DNA of 64,000 nucleotides from Altericroceibacterium indicum (GCF_009828105.1 NZ_WTYQ01000002.1:62001-126000), one strand, 5' to 3'; positions 28,758-38,077 are shown, numbered from the stretch's first letter. Translations and numbers: made by a program. Notes: generated from the sequence alone by a model not told the origin.

Positions 28758-29369
28758 TTAATAGCCCATCAGGCCGAGCACTTCCTTGCGGCTGCGATCA
28801 TCCTTGCGGAATGTGCCCATCACATGGCTGGTAATCATGCTGACGCCCGGTGTGCGCACGCCGCGGGCGGTCATGCAGGCGTGGCTGGCTTCAATCACCA
28901 CGGCCACACCCTTGGGGTGGAGGTGGTTCCAGATACAATCGGCCACTTCGGCGGTCAGTCGTTCCTGAATTTGCAAACGGCGGGCATAGCCGTGGAGCAC
29001 GCGGGCGAGCTTTGAAATACCCACCACATGATTGGTCGGCAAATAAGCAATCGCGGCCTTGCCAATGATCGGGGCCATGTGATGTTCGCAATGCGACTGG
29101 AAGGGAATATCCTTCAGCAGCACGATCTCATCATAACCGCCCACTTCTTCAAACACACGGGACAGGTGAACTGCGGGATCTTCTTCATATCCCATGCAAT
29201 ATTCTTTCCACGCCCGCGCCACGCGCTTGGGTGTATCGAGCAAGCCTTCCCGCGTCGGGTCATCGCCTGACCAGCGGATCAGCGTGCGGATGGCTTCCTG
29301 CACATCTTCGGGCACCGGCAGCTTGCCCCGCAATTCATCTTCATCGGGGCCGTCAAAGTCGCAGCTCAT
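28758..29369 (-). CDS. folE: GTP cyclohydrolase I
   Basis: A 203-residue zinc enzyme that makes dihydroneopterin triphosphate, the first step to folate and other pterins. Zinc ligands Cys94, His97 (SHCEHHMAP) and Cys165 (SHACMTARG) are present. Its ATG overlaps the stop of the phospholipase-D-family gene by 4 bases, so the two are cotranscribed. Confidence 0.96.
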   Translation of the reverse strand: MSCDFDGPDEDELRGKLPVPEDVQEAIRTLIRWSGDDPTREGLLDTPKRVARAWKEYCMGYEEDPAVHLSRVFEEVGGYDEIVLLKDIPFQSHCEHHMAPIIGKAAIAYLPTNHVVGISKLARVLHGYARRLQIQERLTAEVADCIWNHLHPKGVAVVIEASHACMTARGVRTPGVSMITSHVMGTFRKDDRSRKEVLGLMGY

Positions 29370-30904
29370 TTTCGTTCTCGCCTGCTTTTCAAACGTCTTT
29401 TCGCCCTGCCCAATAGGCTGCCCTTGCGAAAAAGGCCACGCCCCTCGGCGAAAGGTTCGAACAATTCTTCCGGCGTTTCGGGGTCGAGCGCGGTGTTGTC
29501 CGCCAATGCTTCTTCCACCTCGTTCAGCTTGTCAGGGTGATAGAGCCGCAATGTACGGGAATTTTTCAGGCCCAGATCGCTAATCATGGCAGACATGGAG
29601 CCGTGCTTTTCCAGCAGTGGCCCGACCTCTTCAATCTCCAACCCGCAATGTTCGGCCAACAGCGAATGGCGCAGCTTTTCGATCTGTTGGCCACAGCCCT
29701 TATTGGCTGGCCGCGCGCAATCGATGAAGACATCGCATTCGCTGTCCAACCCCATGGAACGGTTATTGAAATTCGCCGAACCGACCCGCAGGATTTCATC
29801 ATCCACGATCATCAATTTGGCGTGGCAATAGATCGGCGTTTCACCTGTCCATGGGGAATAGAGGTGGAAGCGGTCATGCTTGTCCAGCTCCTTCAGCATG
29901 GCCACCATACGCGCCCGCGTGTGGTCCATCGCCTGCTGCTCCAGCCAGCCATCGGCGTTGCAGGCATGGACGATCACGAATTCGGGCGGATTGTCCTCTT
30001 CCAGCCGTCTGGCAATCGCTTCACCAATCTTGCGAGAGGCGAAATACTGGCTTTCGGCATAGATAAAACGCTTGGCCCGCGCGATATGGAGAAGGAACAA
30101 TTCCTCGATTTCTTTCACCGCCGGGGAATCGCGATAGGGCGCTCTGGTCCGGGCGATGCCGACTTCGACATCGGTGAAGTGCTCGGTCAACTGATCCGGC
30201 CATGCCGAGGCATCGGTCTTGGTCACGGGCTTGAGCGGTTTGCCACCGGCCCGCACCCAACGGTCCCGCCCCAGCGCGCCAAGCGCAGCGGCGGCCTCCC
30301 CTTCAAGCATCATCGTCAGATCATGCCACGGTCCATAAACATGGCCGCGTGGGCGCTTGCGACGGGGATCTTCTTCCAGATGGTCACGCGTGTCCCAGCG
30401 CTTGGTGGTCATGTCGATCCCGCCACAAACGGCCACCTTATCATCCAGCACCACGATTTTCTGATGGTGGCTACAGGCGACAGGATGCGCCGTATCGAAT
30501 TTAAAATCGATCTGCCGATTAGGTGCCCAACGCGCGAGATCGAGGAGCATCGACCCCCGACCAAAGAACTTAACGAAGCCATAGCTCCATTTCAAAATGC
30601 GGATTTCCAGCCCCTTATTGTGGCGCGCGAGCCACAGAATGAAGCTGCCCAACCGCTTGGGATAATCGCGGCGATAGCCCTTCTGCCACCAGCGGCGGCC
30701 ATGGGCGAGATGAATGCGCGTGTCGAAATCCCACCCGATAAGCAGAATGCGATGACGCGCTTTGGTCATCGCATTCTGCATCAACAGGAAGTAATTTTCA
30801 GCATCGATAATGACGCTTGCCCGGCTAGCCCGGGCATAACGCCATACGCCAGGTTCAACGGAGTGATCGTCAAAACTGTCTTCGGCCTTGTCTTGTGTGG
30901 TCAA
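29366..30904 (-). CDS. Phospholipase D superfamily protein (cardiolipin-synthase/PLD-like)
   Basis: A 512-residue protein with two HKD motifs: [10 protein letters not shown] (catalytic His147) and [10 protein letters not shown] (His361), the latter followed by [15 protein letters not shown]. Such proteins transfer or hydrolyse phosphatidyl groups at the membrane. The lack of N-terminal membrane helices is more like soluble PLD-type proteins than classic ClsA. The start is TTG with AAGG seven bases upstream. It is coupled to folE, an unusual pairing with no obvious metabolic link. Confidence 0.85.
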   Translation of the reverse strand: MTTQDKAEDSFDDHSVEPGVWRYARASRASVIIDAENYFLLMQNAMTKARHRILLIGWDFDTRIHLAHGRRWWQKGYRRDYPKRLGSFILWLARHNKGLEIRILKWSYGFVKFFGRGSMLLDLARWAPNRQIDFKFDTAHPVACSHHQKIVVLDDKVAVCGGIDMTTKRWDTRDHLEEDPRRKRPRGHVYGPWHDLTMMLEGEAAAALGALGRDRWVRAGGKPLKPVTKTDASAWPDQLTEHFTDVEVGIARTRAPYRDSPAVKEIEELFLLHIARAKRFIYAESQYFASRKIGEAIARRLEEDNPPEFVIVHACNADGWLEQQAMDHTRARMVAMLKELDKHDRFHLYSPWTGETPIYCHAKLMIVDDEILRVGSANFNNRSMGLDSECDVFIDCARPANKGCGQQIEKLRHSLLAEHCGLEIEEVGPLLEKHGSMSAMISDLGLKNSRTLRLYHPDKLNEVEEALADNTALDPETPEELFEPFAEGRGLFRKGSLLGRAKRRLKSRRERK

Positions 30905-30962
30905 AACCCCGCCTTGCCCCTGTTGTAAATCGAACGGTGATCAGTGCTTCCAGAGTAGACGC

Positions 30963-31454
30963 TTATTCCTTGGCGTCATCCTTGCTTTCCGGCGTCACTT
31001 CAGCATCCGCCGCTTCTGCCTTTTTGCGACGTTCAAACACCTGTTCCATATATTCGACGTCTTTCTCGTCGAGCTGTTTGGCAAAATCAGGGAAGTGATC
31101 GTCTTCCTCTTCATCAATGTGATGGAGGTAATCATGCTTCAACTGCTTGAACTTCGCCAGCCAACCGGGAGAAGACATTTCCGTTGCGGCAATGTCGTTC
31201 AGCGCTTCTTCGATTTCATGATGTTCCGCCACGGAATGGCGCGTTTCGCCAGTAGTTTCAGGCTTGCGCATCATGGTTGAATAAAGCGCCTGCTCTTCAG
31301 CGGCGGCGTGGCTTTTGGCGTCAATCGTGAACTGTTCGAACAACGTGGCGCGTTCATCGCTTTCGCCATGCGTCTGTTCAATCTTTTCCAGCAATTCGCG
31401 TTGACGGTCATGATCCTGCTTCAGACGTTCGAAAATTGTATTGGCATCTGCCAT
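30963..31454 (-). CDS. Hemerythrin-domain protein
   Basis: A 163-residue helical protein. The iron-ligand pattern of hemerythrin-like domains is visible: DHDRQR, SHAAAEEQALY, VAEHHEIEE and YLHHIDEEEDDHFPD. These domains bind a di-iron centre and are used for oxygen, NO or iron handling. The C-terminus is charged and Ala/Glu rich. A ribosome site (AGGAG) precedes the ATG. It appears to be a single-gene unit; its specific role is unknown. Confidence 0.85.
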   Translation of the reverse strand: MADANTIFERLKQDHDRQRELLEKIEQTHGESDERATLFEQFTIDAKSHAAAEEQALYSTMMRKPETTGETRHSVAEHHEIEEALNDIAATEMSSPGWLAKFKQLKHDYLHHIDEEEDDHFPDFAKQLDEKDVEYMEQVFERRKKAEAADAEVTPESKDDAKE

Positions 31455-31534
31455 GGCTGGCTCCTTGTTGCGTTTGCAATTTTAACCGGTCAGGCCGGCA
31501 AGGGTTCCGCACAAGGCTGGGTAGCCACTTGAAT

Positions 31535-31996
31535 TCAGACGGGAAGCGCAGAGTCTGACTTGATATCAGACAGGGCCACAGTCGAATTGATTTCCTGAAT
31601 GCCCGGCAGGCTGGATAACCGATCAAAGAAGAACTTTTCATAGGCTTCGATGTCCGCCGCCACGATCCTCAGTAAAAAATCCACCGGACCCATCAAGACA
31701 TAGCATTCCAGCACTTCAGGAAATTCCTGAATGGCTCTGGAAAACTCGTCCAGATTGGCCCGGCCATGGGCATTGAGCTTCACTTGCGCGAAGATATGAG
31801 CGTTGAGGCCCACCTTCTTGCGATCCACCACCGCAATGCGTTTCTTGATGAAGCCTTCCTTGTCCAGCCGGTCAATCCGCCGCCAGCAAGGGGACGCCGA
31901 AAGCCCCACCTTCTCCGCAATGGCAGCCACCGAAAGACTGGCGTCTTCCTGAAGCAAATTCAGGATAGCCTTTTCATATCGATCCAATCCGTGCAA
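31535..31996 (-). CDS. Lrp/AsnC-family transcriptional regulator
   Basis: A 153-residue regulator with an N-terminal winged HTH (about 5-60, LSVAAIAEKVGLSASPCWRRIDRL) and a C-terminal RAM ligand domain. The start is TTG, chosen because GAGGG lies seven bases upstream. It is divergent from the leucine-dehydrogenase-type gene and probably controls it in response to an amino acid. An inverted repeat overlaps its start region. Confidence 0.92.
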   Translation of the reverse strand: MHGLDRYEKAILNLLQEDASLSVAAIAEKVGLSASPCWRRIDRLDKEGFIKKRIAVVDRKKVGLNAHIFAQVKLNAHGRANLDEFSRAIQEFPEVLECYVLMGPVDFLLRIVAADIEAYEKFFFDRLSSLPGIQEINSTVALSDIKSDSALPV

Positions 31997-31997
31997 A

Positions 31998-32032
31998 ATT
32001 TTACCCTCAAAATGCTATTAATGAGGTGAAAT
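31998..32032. promoter_or_regulatory. Inverted repeat in the lrp-dehydrogenase divergent promoter, likely Lrp-type operator
   Basis: ATTTTACCCTCA (31998-32009) and TGAGGTGAAAT (32022-32032) are near-complementary arms around an AT-rich centre, as in operators of Lrp/AsnC proteins. The left arm contains the ribosome-binding site of the regulator gene, so binding there should also block its own expression. Confidence 0.45.
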
Positions 32033-32123
32033 ATACCGCAAACAGACACGATTCCCAGCATAATAGGTAAGAAGGACCTGCACGCTCTCTTTATAAGCCT
32101 CCTCACACGAAGGAGATTATGGA

Positions 32124-33221
32124 ATGCATAGCGTCAATCACGGCCCCAAGCTGGAACGTCTTGTCCGGCTCGAAGACAGCAAATCAGGTCTGTCAGGCTA
32201 CATCGCTATTCATTCCACTGCCTATGGCCCGGCTGCCGGGGGTTGCCGTTTCAAACATTACGAAACCGATGCCGAAGCCGAGGCAGATGCAGCCCGGCTG
32301 GCAGAGGGGATGTCTTACAAGAATGTGATGGCAGGCCTGCCGCTGGGTGGTGGCAAAGCAGTGATCCGCCTGCCTGACCGTCCGTTTGATCGCGATCAGC
32401 TTTTCCGCGCTTTTGGTCAGGCGGTTGAACGACTTGGCGGTGAATATATCACCGCAGAAGATTTCGGCACATCAATGGACGATATGGCCAGTGTGGCCAA
32501 GGCGACCCGCCATGTTGCGGGCCTTCCGGTAAAGGATGGCAAGCCCGGCGGCGATCCATCACACTGGACTGCGCTGGGCGTAAAAGTAGCGATGGAACAG
32601 GCCGCACAGGTGCGTTTTGGCAAACCGCTATCAGAACTGACCGTTGCCGTTCAGGGCCTTGGGCATGTCGGATTTGAATTATGCCGCCTGCTTCATCAGG
32701 CAGGCGCAAAGCTCATCATCGCAGAACCCCGCGCCGAACTTGCCGCACGCGCTGCGGTGGAGTTTGACGCACAGGTCTCCAATTGCCGCAACCTGCTGAC
32801 CGCCAAAGCCGATATCTTTGCCCCTTGCGCATTGGGCGGCGTACTGACCCGCGATGCAGCGCTCCACATGCGGGCCAAGCTCGTCTGTGGTGCGGCTAAT
32901 AACCAGCTTGCCTCTTCCGAAGTCGGCACACTGCTCGCCGGACGCGGTATTCTTTATGCCCCGGATTATGTGGTCAACGCAGGCGGTATCATCAATGTCG
33001 CAGCAGAATATCTCGGGCACAGCTCAGCTGAAGTGAAACACCGGGTAGAAGCCACCGGCGAACGCCTGATGGAGGTGTTAAATTTCGCTGACAGAGCTTC
33101 AATTCCGACAAATCGCGCGGCCGACACGCTCGCCCGCGATGCCATCACCGCTGCACGCCTCGCCCAAACAGACAAGGCGCCTGCCAATACCGTTCAGCCA
33201 GCCCTCGCCATTCCGGCCTGA
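32124..33221 (+). CDS. Leucine/valine/phenylalanine dehydrogenase-type amino acid dehydrogenase
   Basis: A 365-residue NAD-dependent oxidative deaminase of the Glu/Leu/Phe/Val dehydrogenase family. The glycine-rich loop with active-site lysines is KNVMAGLPLGGGKAVIRLP (Lys66, Lys78), and GEYITAEDFGTSMDDM matches the Leu/Val/Phe branch. The Rossmann motif is QGLGHVG (from about 177). AAGGAG precedes the ATG. The Lrp-type gene is divergent, and an ACT-domain protein follows 26 bases later in the same operon. The exact amino acid substrate is uncertain. Confidence 0.9.
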   Translation: MHSVNHGPKLERLVRLEDSKSGLSGYIAIHSTAYGPAAGGCRFKHYETDAEAEADAARLAEGMSYKNVMAGLPLGGGKAVIRLPDRPFDRDQLFRAFGQAVERLGGEYITAEDFGTSMDDMASVAKATRHVAGLPVKDGKPGGDPSHWTALGVKVAMEQAAQVRFGKPLSELTVAVQGLGHVGFELCRLLHQAGAKLIIAEPRAELAARAAVEFDAQVSNCRNLLTAKADIFAPCALGGVLTRDAALHMRAKLVCGAANNQLASSEVGTLLAGRGILYAPDYVVNAGGIINVAAEYLGHSSAEVKHRVEATGERLMEVLNFADRASIPTNRAADTLARDAITAARLAQTDKAPANTVQPALAIPA

Positions 33222-33247
33222 TCTATTCACTACCGAAGGATTCTCCC

Positions 33248-33589
33248 ATGAAAGTATCATTCGATGAACCCGTCGCCCTGTGTACTCCCTTGCCTGATAT
33301 GATGCAGGACAATGCCGAAACCAGCACACCCGCGCCGCAGATTGAACGTCGCACAATCGCTTTACGGGGTGCCTATCACCCGGAAACCTTACCGCGTGTG
33401 CTTGGCCTCTTTGCCCAGCGCAGCCTTGTTCCGGCCCAGCTCAATGTGCGCCGGACGGAAGATTTCCTCGTGATCGATGTAGAATTTGAGTGCCGTGCTC
33501 GCACCGTGGTCGATACGTTGCTCGGCAAATTACGCAGCCTGCATCTGGTTGAGCGAGCTATGATTGTGGAGGCTTGTCCGCACGCCTGA
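33248..33589 (+). CDS. Stand-alone ACT-domain protein (acetolactate-synthase-small-subunit-like)
   Basis: A 113-residue protein whose residues about 35-108 form an ACT fold (RRTIALRGAYHPETLPRVLG ... FLVIDVEFE). This resembles the regulatory subunit of acetolactate synthase, IlvN or IlvM. No catalytic domain is attached. A ribosome site AAGGA precedes the ATG. It follows the leucine-type dehydrogenase closely, so an amino-acid-sensing role for that pathway is an inference. Confidence 0.65.
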   Translation: MKVSFDEPVALCTPLPDMMQDNAETSTPAPQIERRTIALRGAYHPETLPRVLGLFAQRSLVPAQLNVRRTEDFLVIDVEFECRARTVVDTLLGKLRSLHLVERAMIVEACPHA

Positions 33590-33778
33590 GCCACACAGTT
33601 CTGGTAACAGGATGAACCGGGAGCAGCCTGCCTGCTTCCGGCCTTGCTCTTTGGAATCACGCTCCCAATTTTACCTTATTCGTCAGCGCTGCTAGTGGCT
33701 GCTGCATAAGGCCAAGGCGCAGCGCGCCGCTGCTGGATCAGAACCAGCAGAGAGCATTGATTTCGAGTGAGGATTTCT
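33590..33778 (+). other. Leader region between the ACT protein and astD, two hairpins
   Basis: A 10-bp stem (33617-33626 with 33632-33641, loop CCTGC), followed by an imperfect T tract, may be a weak terminator. A second 7-bp perfect stem (33730-33736 with 33744-33750) lies 28 bases before the astD start. Neither has a recognised riboswitch motif. Confidence 0.4.
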
Positions 33779-35224
33779 ATGAAGTTTACCAATGGCAGCT
33801 GGAGCGCATCGCGCGGGCAAGCCTTCCAATCCATCGATCCGGCGAGCGAAGAAGTAATCTGGGAAGAAGCCGCCGCGACTCCCGATGATTGCAATGAAGC
33901 GATTGCCGCCGCACGCGCTGCCCTCCCCGGCTGGCGTTCCGCTCCACTGGAAGCTCGCATTGAAGCCGTCCAGCGCTTTGCCGCAGTGATGGAAGAAGAT
34001 GGCTCTGAATTTGCCGAACTGATCTCACGCGAAACCGGCAAGCTCCTGTGGGAAACCCAAGGGGAAGCCAAAGGCATGGTCGGCAAAGTCGGCGTTTCCA
34101 TCAAGGCTCAGGCAGAACGCGCCGGTGAAAAGCGGCAGGATATGCCCTTCGGGGAAGCTGTGCTGCGCCATCGCGGGCATGGCGTGATGGCTGTTCTGGG
34201 GCCGTATAATTTCCCCGGCCACTTGCCTAACGGCCACATCGTACCCGCGCTGCTGGCTGGCAATACGGTGGTTTTCAAGCCATCCGAAATCACCCCTGCA
34301 ACGGGTGAACGGATGGCCAAGGCATGGGAAAAGGCGGGCCTGCCTGATGGTGTCTTCAACATGGTTCAAGGTGGACGCGACACAGGCGAAGCGCTGGTTG
34401 CCGGCGATATTGACGGGTTACTGTTCACCGGGTCTGCCGGCGCAGGCCGCGCGTTGAAACATGCAACGATTGACCGTCCTCATCTTATCCTTGCGCTGGA
34501 ACTGGGTGGCAACAACCCGCTGATCGCATGGGATTCACCCGAAGCCGCGGCTTCCCATATCGTTCAATCGGCCTTTGTCACGACGGGCCAGCGATGCTCC
34601 TGTGCAAGGCGGTTGATTGTACCCGAAGGCAAGATGGGTGATGCCATCATCGCCGCGCTTGATGCAATGACCGCAAGGCTGGGTATCGGTGCGTGGAATG
34701 ATACGGACGAAGCTTTTATGGGCCCGCTCGTGTCTGCACAGGCCGCAGCCAACGCCAGCGCAGCCTTTGCAGACCGCGTCAGCAAGGGGGCACGCGTGAT
34801 CCGGCCATTCGACAGCATTGCCGGCAAGAGCGAGGCTTTCCGTAGCGCGGCTATCCTCGATGTGACGGGCTGCGATATGCCAGACGAAGAAATCTTCGCT
34901 CCCATCCTGCAAGTGCGGCGCGTGGGCGATTTCTCCGCTGCGATTGAAGCGGCCAATAACACTGGCTTTGGCCTTTCTGCCGGGCTCATCAGCGAAGATG
35001 ATGCGCTGTGGACGCGCTTTGTAGAAGAAAGCCGTGCTGGCATCGTCAACCGCAACCGTCCCACAACCGGCGCTGCGGCCACCATGCCCTTTGGCGGACT
35101 GGGTTCATCCGGCAACCACCGCCCAAGCGCCTATTATGCCGCTGATTACTGCGCTTATCCCATTGGCAGTTTTGAGGCCGGGAAAGTGGAAGAAGTCCTC
35201 GTCCCAGGCCTGACACCTGCCTGA
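33779..35224 (+). CDS. astD: Succinylglutamate-semialdehyde dehydrogenase-like aldehyde dehydrogenase
   Basis: A 481-residue ALDH. Catalytic Cys273 lies in TTGQRCSCARRL, which closely matches AstD, and general-base Glu241 lies in LELGGNNP. ATG 33779 with GAGG seven bases upstream is preferred over GTG 33767. AstD oxidises N-succinylglutamate semialdehyde in arginine degradation. The other ast genes are absent from this window, so the substrate may differ here. It lies after the amino acid dehydrogenase and ACT genes. Confidence 0.82.
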   Translation: MKFTNGSWSASRGQAFQSIDPASEEVIWEEAAATPDDCNEAIAAARAALPGWRSAPLEARIEAVQRFAAVMEEDGSEFAELISRETGKLLWETQGEAKGMVGKVGVSIKAQAERAGEKRQDMPFGEAVLRHRGHGVMAVLGPYNFPGHLPNGHIVPALLAGNTVVFKPSEITPATGERMAKAWEKAGLPDGVFNMVQGGRDTGEALVAGDIDGLLFTGSAGAGRALKHATIDRPHLILALELGGNNPLIAWDSPEAAASHIVQSAFVTTGQRCSCARRLIVPEGKMGDAIIAALDAMTARLGIGAWNDTDEAFMGPLVSAQAAANASAAFADRVSKGARVIRPFDSIAGKSEAFRSAAILDVTGCDMPDEEIFAPILQVRRVGDFSAAIEAANNTGFGLSAGLISEDDALWTRFVEESRAGIVNRNRPTTGAAATMPFGGLGSSGNHRPSAYYAADYCAYPIGSFEAGKVEEVLVPGLTPA

Positions 35225-35232
35225 TCCAGACA

Positions 35233-35272
35233 AAGGGCTGCGGGGCACTAAAGCCCCGCAGCCCTTATTCTA
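35233..35272 (+). terminator. Rho-independent terminator of astD-like gene
   Basis: A perfect 12-bp stem (GGGCTGCGGGGC at 35235 with its complement at 35253-35264), loop ACTAAA, followed by TTATTCT. Confidence 0.88.
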
Positions 35273-35340
35273 TAGCGTCTTATGAGAAGCCAAAGAGCCT
35301 CTCAACTTCACAGCATTGCAAAGTTCATGTTTCTTGCCGG

Positions 35341-36051
35341 TCAGGCAGGAAGTGAAGACGCATCAACCAGAACGATCTCACTGTCTTCCAACGCGGTGAC
35401 AACAAGTATCTCCACATCATCAATGGCCACACCGTCACGCGCTTTGACTGTGACATCATTGACCATGACTGACCCGGTCGCCGGAACCAGATAGCCCTTG
35501 CGGTCTGCCCCAAGGTGATATTCTGCACGTTCACCAGCCTTCAGCGTTGCTCCAACAACACGGGCCTGTGTGCGGATCGGTAGGGCTTCATCATCTTCCG
35601 CAAAACCTGAAGCCAGGGTCACAAATTGGCCGGAGCGCTCGCCTTTAGGAAAGGGCTTGGCACCCCATGAAGGGTCTCCACCTGTCTGGGTCGGAATGAT
35701 CCAGATCTGGAAAATCCGGGTGGTCACATCTTCATAATTATATTCCGAATGGCGCACACCCGTTCCGGCTGACATGACCTGCACGTCACCAGCCTCAGTC
35801 CGGCCTTTATTGCCGAGGCTATCTTCATGCGTAATCGCTCCTTCGCGGACATAGGTAATGATTTCCATGTCGCGATGCGGATGCGGCGGGAAGCCCGTGT
35901 TGGGGGCAATCGCATCATCATTCCATACGCGCAGGTCACCCCAGTGAACACGCTTGGGATCATGGTAATTGGCAAAAGAAAAGTGATGATGGGCATCAAG
36001 CCAGCCGTGATTGGCTGCGCCAAGACTATCAAAGGGACGAAGTTCAATCAT
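35341..36051 (-). CDS. Pirin-family cupin protein
   Basis: A 236-residue bicupin. HPHRDMEIITY (His57, His59) and GVRHSEYN supply metal ligands typical of pirins and the E. coli quercetinase YhhW/YhaK group. Function in bacteria is redox-linked and often quercetin dioxygenase-like, but substrate is unknown. It is divergent from a LysR-type gene that probably regulates it. Confidence 0.9.
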   Translation of the reverse strand: MIELRPFDSLGAANHGWLDAHHHFSFANYHDPKRVHWGDLRVWNDDAIAPNTGFPPHPHRDMEIITYVREGAITHEDSLGNKGRTEAGDVQVMSAGTGVRHSEYNYEDVTTRIFQIWIIPTQTGGDPSWGAKPFPKGERSGQFVTLASGFAEDDEALPIRTQARVVGATLKAGERAEYHLGADRKGYLVPATGSVMVNDVTVKARDGVAIDDVEILVVTALEDSEIVLVDASSLPA

Positions 36052-36166
36052 GTGCCATACTCCTTGGATGCAGCGGCCTGTCGCTGCTTACCCGCCAGAT
36101 ATAGGCTCTCTCGACATATTGGTTTAGCCGGATAAAATAGCTCAAAACGTTCGAGGAATTAGAAAA

Positions 36167-37096
36167 GTGACTGATCCCGGCACCCCTACGCTCGACCAAT
36201 TGCAGGTCTTTCTTGCAGTGGTGGAAGAAGGCAGCTTTGCTGGCGCATCCCGGCGGCTCAATCGGGTGGTATCCGTTATCAGCTATGCGATTGCCAATCT
36301 GGAAGCCCAATTGGGCCTGGAATTGTTTGACCGTGAAGGCACCCGCAAACCGAAACTCACCGAAGCAGGCCGCGCCATGCTGGCTGATGCGCGTGCGGTT
36401 TCCAGCAGCATGGCCCATCTGCGCGCTCGCGCCAAAGGCTTGCTGGACGGGTTGGAAGGCGTGGTAGATCTCGCCGTAGACGTTATGCTGCCCTCCGAAC
36501 GTCTGGGACGCATTCTGCGCCTCTTTGCCGAACAATTCCCTACTGTCACGCTGAGACTTCATGTTGAAGCTCTAGGCGCGATCCCTGCCAAGGTTTTGTC
36601 AGGCGAAGCGATTATCGGCATAGCAGGGCCATTGTCTTCCAGCTTCAAGTCGCTTGACAGTATGAGCGCTGGCTCCGTGACTCTCGTTCCGGTGGCCGCG
36701 CCTGACCACCCACTTGCCAGAATGCAGAAGATTCCGCCCGGTGCAGGGCGTGATCACACGCAATTGGTCCTGACAGACCGATCAAACGCGACCGAGGGGC
36801 GCGATTTTTCGGTGATGAGCGCCACAACCTGGCGGCTTGCGGATCTCAGCGCCAAACACGCTTTACTGCGCGAAGGCATTGGCTGGGGTAATATGCCGCT
36901 CCCTATGATCGAGGCAGACTTGATGGCTGGCACGCTCATTCGCCTGATTATGCCGGATCACATCGGAGGAACCTATCGCTTCTCCGGTATCTGGCGGCAG
37001 GATCACCCACCCGGCCCAGCGGCGGACTGGCTGCTCAAGCAATTCATCATGGCTGGAGAAGGAGATGTACCCGCACCCGGCATGGCAGATATATGA
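36167..37096 (+). CDS. LysR-family transcriptional regulator
   Basis: A 309-residue regulator with an N-terminal HTH (about 5-64, LNRVVSVISYAIANLEAQLG) and a substrate-binding-like effector domain. The start is GTG with GAGG upstream. Its 115-bp divergent spacer with the pirin gene makes pirin its likely target. Confidence 0.92.
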   Translation: MTDPGTPTLDQLQVFLAVVEEGSFAGASRRLNRVVSVISYAIANLEAQLGLELFDREGTRKPKLTEAGRAMLADARAVSSSMAHLRARAKGLLDGLEGVVDLAVDVMLPSERLGRILRLFAEQFPTVTLRLHVEALGAIPAKVLSGEAIIGIAGPLSSSFKSLDSMSAGSVTLVPVAAPDHPLARMQKIPPGAGRDHTQLVLTDRSNATEGRDFSVMSATTWRLADLSAKHALLREGIGWGNMPLPMIEADLMAGTLIRLIMPDHIGGTYRFSGIWRQDHPPGPAADWLLKQFIMAGEGDVPAPGMADI

Positions 37097-37122
37097 GCGA
37101 TCAGGCCATATAGACAGCCACT

Positions 37123-37144
37123 CCTCCTCTCTTGCGAGAGGGGG
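37123..37144 (+). terminator. Possible terminator after lysR
   Basis: A 9-bp hairpin (CCTCCTCTC with GAGAGGGGG, tetraloop TTGC, one wobble) lies between the lysR gene and the opposing tRNA. It has no proper T tail, so function is uncertain. Confidence 0.4.
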
Positions 37145-37174
37145 TAAGTGTCGAATTTTCGCTATTTGGAAAAT

Positions 37175-37251
37175 TGGTGCGCCCGGAAGGATTCGAACCT
37201 CCGGCCCCCAGATTCGTAGTCTGGTGCTCTATCCAGCTGAGCTACGGGCGC
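37175..37251 (-). tRNA. tRNA-Arg (anticodon ACG), CCA encoded
   Basis: The minus strand folds as a full cloverleaf. The acceptor is GCGCCCG paired with CGGGCGC, the D arm is GAGC-type, and the anticodon loop is CTACGAA (anticodon ACG, to be edited to ICG). The T arm has GGTTCGAATCC, and discriminator A is followed by an encoded CCA. It decodes CGN arginine codons. It sits just downstream of mutT on the same strand. Confidence 0.97.
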
Positions 37252-37267
37252 TCCGTTGGACGGGCAT

Positions 37268-37714
37268 CTAGGAGTGATTGCCGATCTTGGCAATCCCCAT
37301 TTTTGAAAGACTTATCAACAGGTCTTTATCCATCGGAGGTTTTCTAAGTTTTTCAGCATCTTGGATCGAAACCCATGCCCATTTTTGCCCTTCTCTTCCC
37401 TCCGGAGCACCCGACCACTGGGGGCAAAAATAGAGCAACAAAAGAATGGAGCGCGGTGAATCACCTGATTTTGACCGGGCAAACCCGGCCGGGATCATCG
37501 CTTCAGAATCAACCAACAGGCCAAGCTCTTCTTCTATTTCGCGTGTCAGAGCCATTTCCGGACTTTCACCAGCATCAACTTTCCCACCGGGAAACTCCCA
37601 CAAGCCACCGTGGTGTTTATTCAGCGGGCGTTGTTGCATCAAAATACGCCCATCTGCATGAGGGATGGCCGCCGCAACAACACAAAGCCAATCCCCTTCA
37701 GGCTTTAAAATCAT
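37268..37714 (-). CDS. MutT-like NUDIX hydrolase (8-oxo-dGTP diphosphatase)
   Basis: A 148-residue protein with a full Nudix box GGKVDAGESPEMALTREIEEELGL (43-66). The preceding LWEFPGG matches MutT proteins that clear oxidised dGTP. It is divergent from the Flp pilin genes. Confidence 0.88.
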   Translation of the reverse strand: MILKPEGDWLCVVAAAIPHADGRILMQQRPLNKHHGGLWEFPGGKVDAGESPEMALTREIEEELGLLVDSEAMIPAGFARSKSGDSPRSILLLLYFCPQWSGAPEGREGQKWAWVSIQDAEKLRKPPMDKDLLISLSKMGIAKIGNHS

Positions 37715-37786
37715 ACCTTTAACAACCTTTTCTTAAAGCCCTTGGTTCATCCCCAATGTTTGGATTCACACATACAGGGGCAAACT

Positions 37787-37969
37787 ATGCACCCACGCAG
37801 CTTTGTGAAGAAGGTCTGGAAAGACAAAAAAGCCGCGACAGCGGTCGAATATGCTTTGATTTTGGCCCTGATAGCGATCGCCATTTTGGTCGGCGTTTCC
37901 CAACTTGGAAGCAGCAACAAGGCAAATTGGGATAGGGTCGCGACCCGCGTATCTGAAGAAACGCAGTGA
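37787..37969 (+). CDS. Flp/Fap-type pilin, first copy
   Basis: A 60-residue prepilin. Start ATG 37787 has AGGGG just upstream. The type IVb processing region is KKAATAVEYALILALIAIA, cut before ATAVEY, followed by one hydrophobic helix. The usual Gly at the cut site is Ala here. It should be exported by Tad machinery, none of which lies in the window. Confidence 0.85.
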   Translation: MHPRSFVKKVWKDKKAATAVEYALILALIAIAILVGVSQLGSSNKANWDRVATRVSEETQ

Positions 37970-38077
37970 AATTTTAGTAAATTATCAAGGAAATATACTT
38001 AGTTACGGACTCGCTAGGCAGTCCCCCAATGGGAACCAAGCCGGGAAAATCGCAGAATCAGTCCTAGGAGACCATAA

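Noticed and set aside
36052-36166. LysR binding boxes (T-N11-A) in the pirin-lysR spacer
   Set aside because: Several weak T-N11-A matches occur by chance in this AT-rich DNA and none stands out.
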